Positions 17,799 to 26,931 of a DNA stretch of 64,000 nt are shown here, in pieces (the stretch's first letter is position 1; the number at the start of each line of letters is the position of its first letter). The DNA comes from Sphingomonas sp. LY29 (lineage in GTDB: Bacteria; Pseudomonadota; Alphaproteobacteria; Sphingomonadales; Sphingomonadaceae). The stretch covers positions 434,001-498,000 of the forward strand of contig NZ_CP141587.1 of NCBI RefSeq assembly GCF_035593985.1, given 5' to 3'. A program made the translations under genes and the position numbers. The notes below the pieces were generated by a model that was not told where the DNA came from, ran no database searches, and saw only the letters and a list, made by a program, of their open reading frames with translations.

Positions 17799-18542
17799 TC
17801 AAATGTTGGCGAGCGGTCCCGCGGCGATCGGCGCGCCACTCGGTTTCCCGCCCGGCCCACCGCCCGGCGGCTCGACCGTCACGGCGATCGTGTCCTGCGC
17901 CCGCATCGCGTTCGCCAACGGCGCCGCGACCGCGATGCGCGTCGGTGTGGCAGTGTCGATGAGGCCGAGCGAATGCGGCACGCCATCGCCCCCGATCAGC
18001 CACAGTTCGTGGACACGTCCCTCCGGCGCGGCGGCGACGGCGGGCATGACCATCATCGAGCGATGATCGGAATCCACCGTCACGACATAGGCGGTGGCAC
18101 GGTCCTCGCTGATCACCTTGGCAAGCATCGTCGGCGCAGTCGGCTGGGCCGCTGGCTGCTCGATCGGTACCGTCGGTTCCGGACGGATGAGTCCTGGCAC
18201 GACGACCACCGCCAAGGCGGCAGCCACCGCGCTCGCAGCGAGCGCCACGTTCGACCACAGCTTCACGCGGCGCTTAAGCGCGACGACGGTCGGCCCTTCC
18301 ATCCCGTCGACCCTGTCGCCGCCGATCGCCGCCTGGATCCGCGACCACACCGATGCATCGGGCTCGACGCTTTCGATCCGATCGAACAGAGGTGCGAAGC
18401 GCTCGTCCCAGGCCGCGACTTCGCGGGCGAAGTCGGGATCGCGCTCGGCCAGCGCGCGCGCTTCCTCGAGCTCGCGTCCGTCGAGCAGCCGCAACGCCAG
18501 TTCGGCGGCGAGCAGGTCGCGTTCGGGATCGTCGGCGCTCAT
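17799..18542 (-). CDS. anti-sigma factor, RskA-like
   Basis: 247 residues: an N-terminal cytoplasmic anti-sigma segment (about 1-90), one membrane helix (about 96-119) and a periplasmic RskA-type domain with VHELWLIGGDGVPHSLG and a GGGPGGKPSG C-terminal stretch. It should hold the adjacent ECF sigma factor inactive at the membrane until an envelope signal triggers release. No HxxxCxxC zinc anti-sigma motif is present. The ATG start at 18542 overlaps the sigma gene stop (ATGA, 18539-18542). Confidence 0.9.
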   Translation of the reverse strand: MSADDPERDLLAAELALRLLDGRELEEARALAERDPDFAREVAAWDERFAPLFDRIESVEPDASVWSRIQAAIGGDRVDGMEGPTVVALKRRVKLWSNVALAASAVAAALAVVVVPGLIRPEPTVPIEQPAAQPTAPTMLAKVISEDRATAYVVTVDSDHRSMMVMPAVAAAPEGRVHELWLIGGDGVPHSLGLIDTATPTRIAVAAPLANAMRAQDTIAVTVEPPGGGPGGKPSGAPIAAGPLANI

Positions 18543-19108
18543 CGCTGCAAACATTCCTTCAATCGCCTCAGGCCGCGACGAATTCGGCTTTTCAGTGTCC
18601 CGAGCGGAAGGCCGTCGGCCTGCGCCAACTCGGCATAAGTCGTCCCGCCGAAGAAGGCGCGGCGGATCGCGCCCGCCTGCTCGTCGTCGAGTTCCTGCAA
18701 GCAGGTGTCGAGCCGGCGATTGACCTCGCCCATCTCCATCAGCGCGGCGGCGCCAGGCGTCTCGTCGGCGACTTGCAAATCGTCGTCGTTCATCGGCCGC
18801 GTGTCGCGACGCTTGCGGATGCGGTCGATCGCCTTGTTGCGCGCGATCGTCGCCAGCCACGTGATCGGGCTTGCCTTGGCGGCATCATATCCGCCTGCTT
18901 TCTGCCAGACCGTGACGTAGACGTCCTGCAACGTACCCTCCGCATCGGTGCGATTGCCCAAGATACGAAGGCAGACGCCGAAAAGCTTTGCGGAGGTGCG
19001 AAGATAGACTTGGCGGAACGCCTCCCGGTCGCCCTGACCTACACGCTGCAACGCTTCGGCGAGCGAACCGCTGTCGGTCTGACGTTCGAAATCGCTGGCG
19101 TCGCGCAT
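18539..19108 (-). CDS. ECF RNA polymerase sigma factor, SigK-like
   Basis: 189 residues with sigma region 2 (LFGVCLRILGNRTDAEGTLQDVYVTVWQKA, then TWLATIARNKAIDRIRKR) and region 4 (AELAQADGLPLGTLKSRIRRGLRRLKECL). It directs RNA polymerase to a small regulon; the linked anti-sigma and fasciclin genes are the obvious candidates. It is divergent from the copper gene cluster at 19182, 73 nt away, so the two may share regulatory DNA. ATG 19108 gives the usual N-terminal length; longer readings are unlike the family. Confidence 0.92.
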   Translation of the reverse strand: MRDASDFERQTDSGSLAEALQRVGQGDREAFRQVYLRTSAKLFGVCLRILGNRTDAEGTLQDVYVTVWQKAGGYDAAKASPITWLATIARNKAIDRIRKRRDTRPMNDDDLQVADETPGAAALMEMGEVNRRLDTCLQELDDEQAGAIRRAFFGGTTYAELAQADGLPLGTLKSRIRRGLRRLKECLQR

Positions 19109-19181
19109 GCCTCGACTTTGCACGCACGCGGGCGGACTGCAATTACTGACTGACATTGAACTCGGCGATCGCAACCGGCAT

Positions 19182-19529
19182 ATGCGCAGTGTGTCGACGC
19201 GCCCCCTTCTCCTGATGCTGCTCGCCCTGATGGTGGCGCTCGGTTCGACCTTGCTCGCCACGGGCGGCGCCATGGCGATGAGCCCCAGCGCTCAGCCGGC
19301 GCAGGCGGCCTCGATCGATCATTGCGGCGGCGCAGACGAGCAGTCCGCTCCCTCCCGGTCATCCGGCGAGGACTGCTGCATTGCGATGGCGCCCGGCTTG
19401 CCGGCGACGACCGACGAGCATGCGGAAGATGTGGTGGCGTTCGAGCGGTTGGCGGTACGGCCAGTGACAAGCAGCCTTGGCCCCGTCTTCACGGCGAAGC
19501 TGCCGACCCCACCTCCACGACTGGGTTAG
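19182..19529 (+). CDS. small secreted Cys/His protein of the copper cluster (CopL/DUF2946-like)
   Basis: 115 residues: an N-terminal hydrophobic signal (about 8-30) and a short mature region with the pattern HCGG followed by EDCCIAM, then a Pro-rich C-terminus. Small periplasmic proteins with such Cys/His clusters often precede copA, and a metal-binding role is plausible but not shown. It lies 73 nt upstream of copA on the same strand and is probably the first gene of the copper operon. The ATG at 19182 is the one directly before the signal sequence. Confidence 0.65.
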   Translation: MRSVSTRPLLLMLLALMVALGSTLLATGGAMAMSPSAQPAQAASIDHCGGADEQSAPSRSSGEDCCIAMAPGLPATTDEHAEDVVAFERLAVRPVTSSLGPVFTAKLPTPPPRLG

Positions 19530-19602
19530 ACCGGCACGCTTCGGCGTTTTCCAATCTGTATGTTTCCTCCGCCGGTGACCGGCGATGAAGGACGATGATT
19601 CA

Positions 19603-21531
19603 ATGACCCATTTGTTCGCGCTTCCGCGACGCGACTTCCTCCGTGCCGCCGCGCTTGGCGGCGGAATCGTCGCGACCATGCCCGCCTGGGCCCAACCGAC
19701 TTCCGCCGGGATCGTGCGTCCGCTGCCGACGCTGGCTGGCAATGACATCGCGCTGACGATCGACAAGGTCTCGGTGCGAGTAGAAGGCAAGGTCAGCCGC
19801 GCGGTCGGGGTCAACGGCACCGTCCCCGCCCCGCTGATCCGCCTCCGCGAGGGCCAGCGCGTCCGCCTGCGCGTCGACAACCGGCTGAACGAGGAAAGCT
19901 CGATTCACTGGCACGGGCTTCTTGTCCCGTTCGCGATGGATGGCGTTCCCGGGGTCAGCTTTCCCGGAATCATGCCGAGATCGACCTTCACCTACGACTT
20001 CGACGTCGTCCAGTCGGGCACCTACTGGTACCACAGCCATAGCGCCTACCAGGAAGAGGACGGCCTTTACGGGCCGATCGTGATCGACCCCGCCGGCCCC
20101 GATCCGGTCGCCTTCGATCGCGAGCATGTGCTTGTGCTGTCCGATCACAGCCCGATGCTGGGCGCGGCAATCTATTCCAAGCTCAAGCAGATGGGCGGCG
20201 GCTATTTCAATCATCAGCGGCTGACGCTGTCGGGCCTGCTCGCCGGGCGTGACCTGACCGCGAAGGAACGGCGCGAGTGGGGCATGATGCGGATGGACCC
20301 CGCCGACGTCGCCGACGTCACCGGTTCGACCTACACCTACACCATCAACGGCCATGGCCCGTTCGAAAATTGGACCGGCCTGTTCACCGCCGGGGAGCGC
20401 GTGCGGCTTCGGATCATCAATGCGGCGGCGCAGACCAACTTCAACGTTCGCATTCCCGGCCTGGCGATGACCGTCGTCGCCGCCGACGGGCTAAACGTGC
20501 GCCCGGTCGCGGTCGACGAGTTCCAGATCGGGGTCGCGGAGACATACGACGTGATCGTGACCCCGGGCGACCGCGCCTACACGATCATCAGCGAATCGAT
20601 TGATCGATCGGGCCTCGGCCGCGCTACCCTCTCGCCCCGCGCGGGAATGTCCGCGCCGGTGCCGCCGCTCCGCCCGCGCCCGCTGCTGACGATGCGCGAC
20701 ATGGGCATGGGCGGAATGGATCATGGCGGCATGGCGATGGGCGAAACGCCCGCGCCCGAACTCGCGCGCGGCCCGGATCCCTCCGCCGAGCAGAATGCTT
20801 CACGCAATCTTGCCAGGCTCAGCGGCTGGGCCGGACCCGCGACGACCAGCGCGGTTGGCACGACAAGACCAGTCGATCACGCGGCCATGGAGCATGGGAT
20901 GGACCATGCCGCCATGGGTCATGGCGCTTCTCCCACAGCAACCGCAATGAATCATGGCGCGGGCGGGATGAGCCACGACATGCGCGATCTCAGCAAGGCC
21001 CCCGGTGTTCGCGACGATCCCGGCGTCCAGACCATTTCGCCGATGCCGACCGACCGCACCGGCGAGCCGCCCGTCGGCCTCGAAGGGCTCGGCCACCGCG
21101 TGCTGGTCTATCGCGACCTCATGGCGCTCACCCCCAATCCCGACGTGCGGGCGCCGTCGCGATCGCTCGACATCCACCTGACCGGAAACATGGAGCGCTA
21201 CATGTGGTCGTTCGACGGAGTGAAGATGAGCGAGCCCGCCGATCCCATCCCTTTCCGCCTGAACGAGCGCGTTCGCGTGAATCTCATCAACGACACGATG
21301 ATGCCGCACCCGATCCACCTGCATGGCCATTTCTTCGAACTGGTCACGGGTCATGGCGCGAACGCGCCGCGCAAGCACACCGTCAATGTTCCGCCGGGCG
21401 GCAAGATGAGTTTCGATCTGACCGCGGACGCGATCGGCGACTGGGCGTTCCACTGCCACAACCTCTATCACATGACGGCGGGGATGATGCGTGTTGTCAC
21501 CGTCCGCGGCGGCGAAGGATCCGGCCAATGA
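19603..21531 (+). CDS. copA: multicopper oxidase CopA (copper resistance)
   Basis: 642 residues with a Tat signal (RRDFLRAAA) for folded export to the periplasm. The copper-binding motifs are complete: HWHG (His102, His104), WYHSHS (His144, His146), HPIHLHGHFFEL and HCHNLYHMTAGMM near the C-terminus. Between about residues 365 and 465 is a Met/His-rich segment (repeats such as MGMGGMDHGGM and MEHGMDHAAMGHG) likely to bind Cu(I). It oxidises Cu(I) to less toxic Cu(II). The stop overlaps the copB start (ATGA). ATG 19603 has AAGGA 10 nt upstream. Confidence 0.96.
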   Translation: MTHLFALPRRDFLRAAALGGGIVATMPAWAQPTSAGIVRPLPTLAGNDIALTIDKVSVRVEGKVSRAVGVNGTVPAPLIRLREGQRVRLRVDNRLNEESSIHWHGLLVPFAMDGVPGVSFPGIMPRSTFTYDFDVVQSGTYWYHSHSAYQEEDGLYGPIVIDPAGPDPVAFDREHVLVLSDHSPMLGAAIYSKLKQMGGGYFNHQRLTLSGLLAGRDLTAKERREWGMMRMDPADVADVTGSTYTYTINGHGPFENWTGLFTAGERVRLRIINAAAQTNFNVRIPGLAMTVVAADGLNVRPVAVDEFQIGVAETYDVIVTPGDRAYTIISESIDRSGLGRATLSPRAGMSAPVPPLRPRPLLTMRDMGMGGMDHGGMAMGETPAPELARGPDPSAEQNASRNLARLSGWAGPATTSAVGTTRPVDHAAMEHGMDHAAMGHGASPTATAMNHGAGGMSHDMRDLSKAPGVRDDPGVQTISPMPTDRTGEPPVGLEGLGHRVLVYRDLMALTPNPDVRAPSRSLDIHLTGNMERYMWSFDGVKMSEPADPIPFRLNERVRVNLINDTMMPHPIHLHGHFFELVTGHGANAPRKHTVNVPPGGKMSFDLTADAIGDWAFHCHNLYHMTAGMMRVVTVRGGEGSGQ

Positions 21532-22613
21532 CCCGCGTCTCGATCGCGCTGTTTGGCGCCGCCGCAAGTCTTGCGCTCATGCCCTCCAGCGCGCTCGCGC
21601 AGCATCAAGGGCACAACATGCCCGGGATGAGCATGCCTGCGCCCGCCAAGAAGGCGCCCGCGCGCAAGCGTCCCGTCGTGAAGAAGGCACCTGCGCCGAA
21701 GGCTTCCACGCAGAAGGCGGCACCGAAGAAAGCGGCACCCAGGAAGGCAGCGCCGAAAGCCGAGCCAGTGACCGATCCGCACGCAGGACATGACATGTCC
21801 GCCATGCCGCCTCCGGCGACCGAGGAGATCATCCTGCTAGATGAAACTTCGCCGAGCGGGACCGACCTCCCTGCGGGCAATGCGCCTCCTCCCCCGGTCC
21901 CGACCGACCGCGCCGCCGACGCCATTTTTGGCAAGTCGGCGATGGATATGGGTCGGCATCATCTCGATCACTTCCATGGGGGGCAGACGTTCAGCCACCT
22001 GATGATCGACAAAGCGGAAGCCAAGTTCGGGAATGGCCACGCCGGGTTCGAGTGGGACCTCGAAGGATGGACCGGCGGCGACATCAATCGGGTCGTAGTC
22101 AAGTCCGAGGGTGAAGGCGCCTTCGGCAAGTCGTTGGAGAAGGTCGAAGTCCAGGTGCTCTACAGCCGCGCCATCGGGCCCTACTTCAATCTCCAGGCCG
22201 GCCTTCGCCACGACATCCTGCCCAATCCCTCGCGCACCTTTGCGGTGGCGGGCCTGGAGGGCCTCGCCCCGGGCTGGTTCGAGGTCGAGGGATCGCTGTT
22301 CCTGTCGAACAAGGGAGAGTTGATGGCCCGCGCGGAGGCCAGCACCGACCAGCGCATTACCCAGCGCCTGATCCTGCAGCCGCGCGCCGAGATCAACCTG
22401 GCGGCGCAAAGCAGCCGTGAGATCGGCGTCGGTGCCGGGCTGAGCGACGCGGAGGTCGGTGTTCGCCTGCGCTACGACATCCGGCGCGAGTTTTCGCCTT
22501 ATGTCGGGGCGCAGGTTCGGCGATCGTTCGGGGCCACTCGTCGCTACCTGCGCGACGAGGGCGACAAGCCGACCGAGTGGAGCCTGCTGACCGGGGTGCG
22601 CTTCTGGTTCTGA
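21528..22613 (+). CDS. copB: copper resistance protein CopB (outer membrane)
   Basis: 361 residues: signal peptide (ALAQ), a short Met/His stretch (HQGHNMPGMSMP), a Lys/Ala/Pro-rich linker (about 40-80), and the CopB domain from about 130 (FGKSAMDMGRHHLDHFHGGQ onward), ending in Phe (RFWF) as outer-membrane beta-barrels do. It probably sequesters or passes copper at the outer membrane. It is translationally coupled to copA by a 4-bp overlap. Confidence 0.94.
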   Translation: MTRVSIALFGAAASLALMPSSALAQHQGHNMPGMSMPAPAKKAPARKRPVVKKAPAPKASTQKAAPKKAAPRKAAPKAEPVTDPHAGHDMSAMPPPATEEIILLDETSPSGTDLPAGNAPPPPVPTDRAADAIFGKSAMDMGRHHLDHFHGGQTFSHLMIDKAEAKFGNGHAGFEWDLEGWTGGDINRVVVKSEGEGAFGKSLEKVEVQVLYSRAIGPYFNLQAGLRHDILPNPSRTFAVAGLEGLAPGWFEVEGSLFLSNKGELMARAEASTDQRITQRLILQPRAEINLAAQSSREIGVGAGLSDAEVGVRLRYDIRREFSPYVGAQVRRSFGATRRYLRDEGDKPTEWSLLTGVRFWF

Positions 22614-22624
22614 CCGACGGTCAG
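22610..22624. repeat. short inverted repeat between copB and sugar transporter
   Basis: CTGACC-GAC-GGTCAG, 6-bp arms with a 3-nt loop, across the convergent ends of copB and the minus-strand transporter. No T-run is present, so at best it is a weak terminator. Confidence 0.3.
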
Positions 22625-23937
22625 GCCAGTTCGCGCGTTTCCGGACGGCGAGCGAAGATGCCGAAGCCGGCGATGATGATGTAGCAGATCGCCGGCAGGA
22701 TCAGCGCGAAGGCCAGGCTTCCGCTGGCATCGGCGAGCATGCCCGTCAGCAGCGGAATCACTGCGCCGCCAAAGATGGCGATGTTGATGATCCCCGACCC
22801 GTCGGCGGCCCGCGACCCCAGCTTTTCGCAAGCCAGGCTGAAGATCGTTGGGAACATGATCGAATTCATCAGGCCGATCGCAAGCAGGCTGTAGGCCGAC
22901 AGTTCGCCGGTGGTGTTGGCCGAGATGAGGATCAGCGCGGTCGCGCCGATTGCCACGAAAGCGAGGATCTTGCCCGGGCTGAAGATGCGCAGGAAGTAGG
23001 AGCCGATGAAGCGGCCGACCATCGCACCGCCCCAGTAGTAAGCGATTAGCTTTCCAGCCTCGCCGTCGGAAAGGTTCAGGACGTGCGCCTGCATCAGATA
23101 ATTGACGATCAGCGACCCGATCGCGACTTCGGCGCCGACGTAAAGGAAGATGCAGAGCGCGCCGTAGCCGAAGCGGCTGCGCTTCAGCAGTTCGAAGCCG
23201 GCGAGCGGGTGGCCCTTGACGTGCTGCTCGCCCTTCAGGCGGTTGCGGAACATGAAGACGACGCCCGCGATCACGGCCAGTGCCACGGCAAGTCCGAAGT
23301 AAGTGCTGACGATCGCGCTGGTTTCGGCGGTGCGATAGGCGTCGAGTTCGGCGCCCGATAATTCGTTGGCCGATACGGCGGCAAGCCCGCCGAGTATCAG
23401 CGCCGAGCCAACGATCGGGAAAACGGTGGTACCAAGGCTGTTGAAAGCCTGCGCAAAGGTCAGTCGGCTATGCACCGTCTTCGCCGGCCCGAGCAGGCTG
23501 ATCAGCGGATTGGCAACAACCTGCACGATGACGATCCCGCTGCCGAGCACGAACAGCGCGAGGAGGAACAGGCCGTAGGTTGCGGTTTGCGAGGCGGGGA
23601 TGAAGAGCAGGCAGCCGACCATCATGGTCAGTAGGCCCGCAACCGCACCGCGCATGTACCCGATCTTCTTGACGAGCTGCGCGCCGGGAATGCCGATGAC
23701 GAGATAGGCGGTGAAGAAGCAGAACTGGACGAGCATCGCCTGCGTGTAATTGAGCGTGAAGAGCTCTTTCAGCTTGGGCAGGATCACGTCGTTGAGGCTG
23801 GTGATGCCGCCGAAGATGAAGAACAGCGCCATGACGAAATAGCGAAGATCAGGCGCATCGATGTGCCCCGCATCGCTTGCCGGCGCAACGGGATCGCTGC
23901 TCGAAGTCGTGTCGATGCCGGACGGTGCCATGGCCAT
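22621..23937 (-). CDS. sugar MFS transporter, FucP/NagP type
   Basis: 438 residues with 12 predicted membrane helices. The N-terminal core reads YFVMALFFIFGGITSLNDVILPKLK, the FucP-family pattern. It should be a proton-sugar symporter for a hexose or N-acetylhexosamine; the specificity cannot be read. No sugar catabolic genes are adjacent. Two short palindromes lie 48-80 nt upstream of the start and may be operator sites. Confidence 0.88.
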   Translation of the reverse strand: MAMAPSGIDTTSSSDPVAPASDAGHIDAPDLRYFVMALFFIFGGITSLNDVILPKLKELFTLNYTQAMLVQFCFFTAYLVIGIPGAQLVKKIGYMRGAVAGLLTMMVGCLLFIPASQTATYGLFLLALFVLGSGIVIVQVVANPLISLLGPAKTVHSRLTFAQAFNSLGTTVFPIVGSALILGGLAAVSANELSGAELDAYRTAETSAIVSTYFGLAVALAVIAGVVFMFRNRLKGEQHVKGHPLAGFELLKRSRFGYGALCIFLYVGAEVAIGSLIVNYLMQAHVLNLSDGEAGKLIAYYWGGAMVGRFIGSYFLRIFSPGKILAFVAIGATALILISANTTGELSAYSLLAIGLMNSIMFPTIFSLACEKLGSRAADGSGIINIAIFGGAVIPLLTGMLADASGSLAFALILPAICYIIIAGFGIFARRPETRELA

Positions 23938-23984
23938 GTCGCAAGTTCCCCCTTGGCCTCCAAGTCGAAGGAGGCGGCTTCAGC

Positions 23985-24017
23985 GCCCTTGTTTAAGGGC
24001 TTTGCCAAGGCTGGCAA
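23985..24017. promoter_or_regulatory. two palindromes upstream of the sugar transporter
   Basis: GCCCTT-GTTT-AAGGGC (23985-24000) and TTGCCA-AGGC-TGGCAA (24002-24017) are perfect 6-bp inverted repeats next to each other, 48 nt upstream of the transporter start. The second resembles the outer half-sites of LacI-type operators but lacks their central CG. No regulator gene is adjacent. Confidence 0.35.
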
Positions 24018-24100
24018 CATGGATTGCGCGCGGCCGCGGCGATCCTGTCCGTCGCCATTAGGAGCTTGGCGGAGCGCCCCTCCTTTGCCACAGGAACGGC

Positions 24101-24856
24101 ATGACGCTTTCCAAGGACTTTCTCGACCAACTCGGCTCCGTCGCCCGATCGCAATTGACGGACGTCAGCACAGGGCGATGGGAAGACAAGGGCAGCGACC
24201 TGTTCGACCCGGTCACGAAGATGGATCGCGCCATCGAGCAGGCCATGCGCACCTCGATCCAGCAGGCCTTTCCCGACGACGCGATGCTTGGGGAAGAGTT
24301 TGGCTGGACCGGACAAGGAGCGCGGCGGACGTGGAGCCTCGACCCAATCGACGGGACCCGCGCCTTCATCTGCGATCTGCCGAGCTGGGCGGTGTTGGTC
24401 GGCGTGATCGAGGATGACGAGCATGTCGCCGGGATGATTGACCTCCCCGCGCTCGACGAGCGCCTCATCGCCATCGATGGCACGACGCTTCGCAACGGAG
24501 TCGCTTCCCGCACGAGCGGTTGCCGAGACCTTCGGTCGGCACGCTTGTCCACGACCGATCCGAATCTGTTTTCGTCCGACGAGTTCAACGATTTCGAACG
24601 GTTGCGCCGAGCGACGTTGGTCGCGCGTTTCGGCCTCGATGCGATGGCCTATGCGCGTGTGGCGACCGGCGGGATCGACCTAGTCATGGAAAGCGGGCTG
24701 AAGCGTTTCGACCTCGACGCACTCGTCGCAGTGGTGCGCGGCGCCGGCGGAGCGATCGGCGACTGGTCGGGGGGTTCCGATTGGGACCATGGCCGCATCC
24801 TCGCCGCCGCGACACGCGAACTTTACGACGAAGCGGTCGCCTTGCTTGCGGCGTGA
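24101..24856 (+). CDS. hisN: inositol-monophosphatase-family histidinol phosphatase HisN
   Basis: 251 residues of the IMPase fold. Metal-site motifs: GEEFG near residue 65 and [10 protein letters not shown] near 85; the C-terminal block reads [16 protein letters not shown]. IMPase-like HisN enzymes dephosphorylate L-histidinol phosphate. That assignment fits here because it is convergent with the his operon (34-bp overlap with hisIE) and the operon's HisB lacks the histidinol-phosphatase domain. It could in principle be a different IMPase-family phosphatase. Confidence 0.85.
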   Translation: MTLSKDFLDQLGSVARSQLTDVSTGRWEDKGSDLFDPVTKMDRAIEQAMRTSIQQAFPDDAMLGEEFGWTGQGARRTWSLDPIDGTRAFICDLPSWAVLVGVIEDDEHVAGMIDLPALDERLIAIDGTTLRNGVASRTSGCRDLRSARLSTTDPNLFSSDEFNDFERLRRATLVARFGLDAMAYARVATGGIDLVMESGLKRFDLDALVAVVRGAGGAIGDWSGGSDWDHGRILAAATRELYDEAVALLAA

Positions 24857-25452
24857 CGCGTTCGCAGTTCGTCGACCACCGACTGCCAGCGAAGTCCGCG
24901 CGACTGCAGCAGGATGGTCAAATGATAGACGAGGTCGGCGGCCTCGCTGACGACTTCGGCATCGTCGCCGGCCACGGCCGCGAGAGCAGTTTCCACGCCT
25001 TCCTCGCCGACCTTCTGGGCGAGGCGTTTCGTCCCTTCCGCCAACAGTCGGGCGGTGTAGCTGTCGGCCGGATCCGCGCGCCCTCTCTCGACCAGGCGAT
25101 GCTCGAGTTCGGCGATAAAGCCCGTGCCCGGCGCAAGATCTTCGCCAAAGCAGGACGACGTCCCCGTGTGGCAGGTCGGGCCAGCCGGACGCGCGGTCAC
25201 GAGCAGCGCATCGCCATCGCAGTCGGTGCTGATATCGACGACGGCAAGCGTGTTGCCGCTGCTTTCCCCCTTGCGCCACAAGGACTGGCGCGACCGGCTG
25301 AAGAAGGTGACGAAACCCTCGTCGATCGTCGCCTGCAACGCCGCGCGGTTCATGTAGCCGACCATTCGCACCTCGCCGCTGTCGGCATGCTGCACAACAG
25401 CCGGAAGCATCCCGTCCATCCGGTCCCAGGCAAGGTCCTTCGGTTCAATCAT
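24823..25452 (-). CDS. hisIE: bifunctional phosphoribosyl-AMP cyclohydrolase / phosphoribosyl-ATP pyrophosphatase
   Basis: 209 residues carrying histidine steps 2 and 3. The HisI part (about 1-110) has the CDGDALL...GPTCHTG...SCF zinc motif. The HisE part (about 112-203) has [14 protein letters not shown] and [10 protein letters not shown]. The fused form is typical of enterobacteria, xanthomonads and Bacteroidetes; alphaproteobacteria usually have separate hisI and hisE. It is the last gene of the operon, and its ATG overlaps the hisF stop (25449-25452). Confidence 0.96.
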   Translation of the reverse strand: MIEPKDLAWDRMDGMLPAVVQHADSGEVRMVGYMNRAALQATIDEGFVTFFSRSRQSLWRKGESSGNTLAVVDISTDCDGDALLVTARPAGPTCHTGTSSCFGEDLAPGTGFIAELEHRLVERGRADPADSYTARLLAEGTKRLAQKVGEEGVETALAAVAGDDAEVVSEAADLVYHLTILLQSRGLRWQSVVDELRTRHAASKATASS

Positions 25453-26216
25453 CGCCGCACCTCTACACCCTCATAACTGAGGTAATTCTTCAGATCGCCG
25501 ATCGCGATCCGCCGATCATGAAACACCGACGCGGCCAAGGCCCCGCTCGCGCCTGACCGAAAAGCGTCAGCAAAGTGAGTCATCTCCCCTGCCCCGCCGG
25601 AGATGATCACCGGGACGTCGACCGCAGCGATCAAAGCGTTCAGTTGGACCAAGTCATATCCGGCACGAACGCCATCGCGGTCCATGCAGTTCAGCACTAT
25701 CTCTCCGGCGCCAAGGCTCGCAGCTTCAACCGCCCAGGCTATCGTCTGACGACCGCTGCTACGCGAAGATTCAGGACGCCCCGTATATTGCTTCACGATG
25801 AGCGTCCCGTCGTCGTCGATCAGGCTGTCGATGCCCAGCACGACGCATTGCCGTCCGAACGCGCTGGCGAGTTCCGCGAGCAACCGCGGCCGCTCCAGCG
25901 CAGGAGAATTGACGCTCACCTTGTCGGCGCCGGCGGACAGGACGTCCCGCGCCGTCTCGACCGACGCAATGCCGCCGGCGACTGCAAACGGAATGTCGAT
26001 GACCGCCGCCACCCGCTCGATCCACGCAAGGTCGACGCTCCGACCGTCGGCGCTAGCCGTAATGTCGTAGAACACCAATTCATCCGCACCTTCGTCGCGA
26101 TACCGAAGCGCATGTTCAATGATGTCGCCGACGTCGCGGTGATCGCGAAAGCGGACGCCCTTCACGACGCGTCCGTCAGCGACGTCGAGACATGGAATGA
26201 TCCTAGCCGCGGGCAT
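25449..26216 (-). CDS. hisF: imidazole glycerol phosphate synthase subunit HisF
   Basis: 255-residue TIM barrel, the cyclase subunit that pairs with HisH to make IGP and AICAR. Motifs: [17 protein letters not shown] at the N-terminus (catalytic Asp11), GGIASVE phosphate loop, and [12 protein letters not shown] with the second catalytic Asp. ATG 26216 lies 14 bases inside the end of hisA; the family N-terminus begins exactly there. Confidence 0.97.
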   Translation of the reverse strand: MPAARIIPCLDVADGRVVKGVRFRDHRDVGDIIEHALRYRDEGADELVFYDITASADGRSVDLAWIERVAAVIDIPFAVAGGIASVETARDVLSAGADKVSVNSPALERPRLLAELASAFGRQCVVLGIDSLIDDDGTLIVKQYTGRPESSRSSGRQTIAWAVEAASLGAGEIVLNCMDRDGVRAGYDLVQLNALIAAVDVPVIISGGAGEMTHFADAFRSGASGALAASVFHDRRIAIGDLKNYLSYEGVEVRR

Positions 26217-26931
26217 GGGCGACCCCCTCGGCGACGGTGAAGCGGCGTTCCCAGATCGCCTTGCCGACGATGGCCCGCGACGCTCCGGCATCGCGAAGCT
26301 CGTCGAGATCGTCGAGGCTAGCCACGCCTCCCGACGCCTGCAATTCGATCCCCGGAAACTGCGCGAGGATCGATTGCATCAGCGCGAGGTTGGGACCGCT
26401 CAACATGCCATCGCGAGCGATGTCAGTCACCAACAGATGACGGACAGTCGGGAAGCGTCCGAGGACTGTCGACAGCGCTTCCCCCGACCCGGTCTTCCAG
26501 CCATGCGTTGCGACCATCGGCGTGCCGTCGACGATGTGAACATCGAGCGCGAGCGTCAATCGATCGGGGCCGAAGCTATCCAGCAGGGAGGCAAAGAGGT
26601 CGGAATTGTCGATCGCAAGGCTGCCGATGACGACGCGCAAAACGCCCGCGTCGAGCACGCGCGCCACCTGATCGCTTGTCCGAAATCCGCCGGCGACTTG
26701 CAGCTTGAGTGCTGCGTCCGCGGCCAACTCGACGAAGAGGTCATGCTGGCGCGGCTCGCGCGCCTTTGCACCGTCGAGATCCACGAGATGCGCCTCGACC
26801 GCGCCACCTTCCGCGAATTGCCGAAGCGCTGCGGCGGGATCGTCGGAGTAGCGCGTTTCGCGGTCGAAATCGCCCTGAGCCAAGCGGACGCAGCGGCCTT
26901 CGATCAGGTCGATGGCAGGCAAGATGATCAT
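26203..26931 (-). CDS. hisA: phosphoribosylformimino-5-aminoimidazole carboxamide ribotide isomerase HisA
   Basis: 242-residue TIM barrel with [17 protein letters not shown] (catalytic Asp near residue 8), the VAGGFRT phosphate loop, and [13 protein letters not shown] with the second catalytic Asp. It catalyses the fourth step of histidine synthesis, an Amadori rearrangement. The start ATG at 26931 overlaps the hisH stop (ATGA). Confidence 0.97.
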   Translation of the reverse strand: MIILPAIDLIEGRCVRLAQGDFDRETRYSDDPAAALRQFAEGGAVEAHLVDLDGAKAREPRQHDLFVELAADAALKLQVAGGFRTSDQVARVLDAGVLRVVIGSLAIDNSDLFASLLDSFGPDRLTLALDVHIVDGTPMVATHGWKTGSGEALSTVLGRFPTVRHLLVTDIARDGMLSGPNLALMQSILAQFPGIELQASGGVASLDDLDELRDAGASRAIVGKAIWERRFTVAEGVAHARG

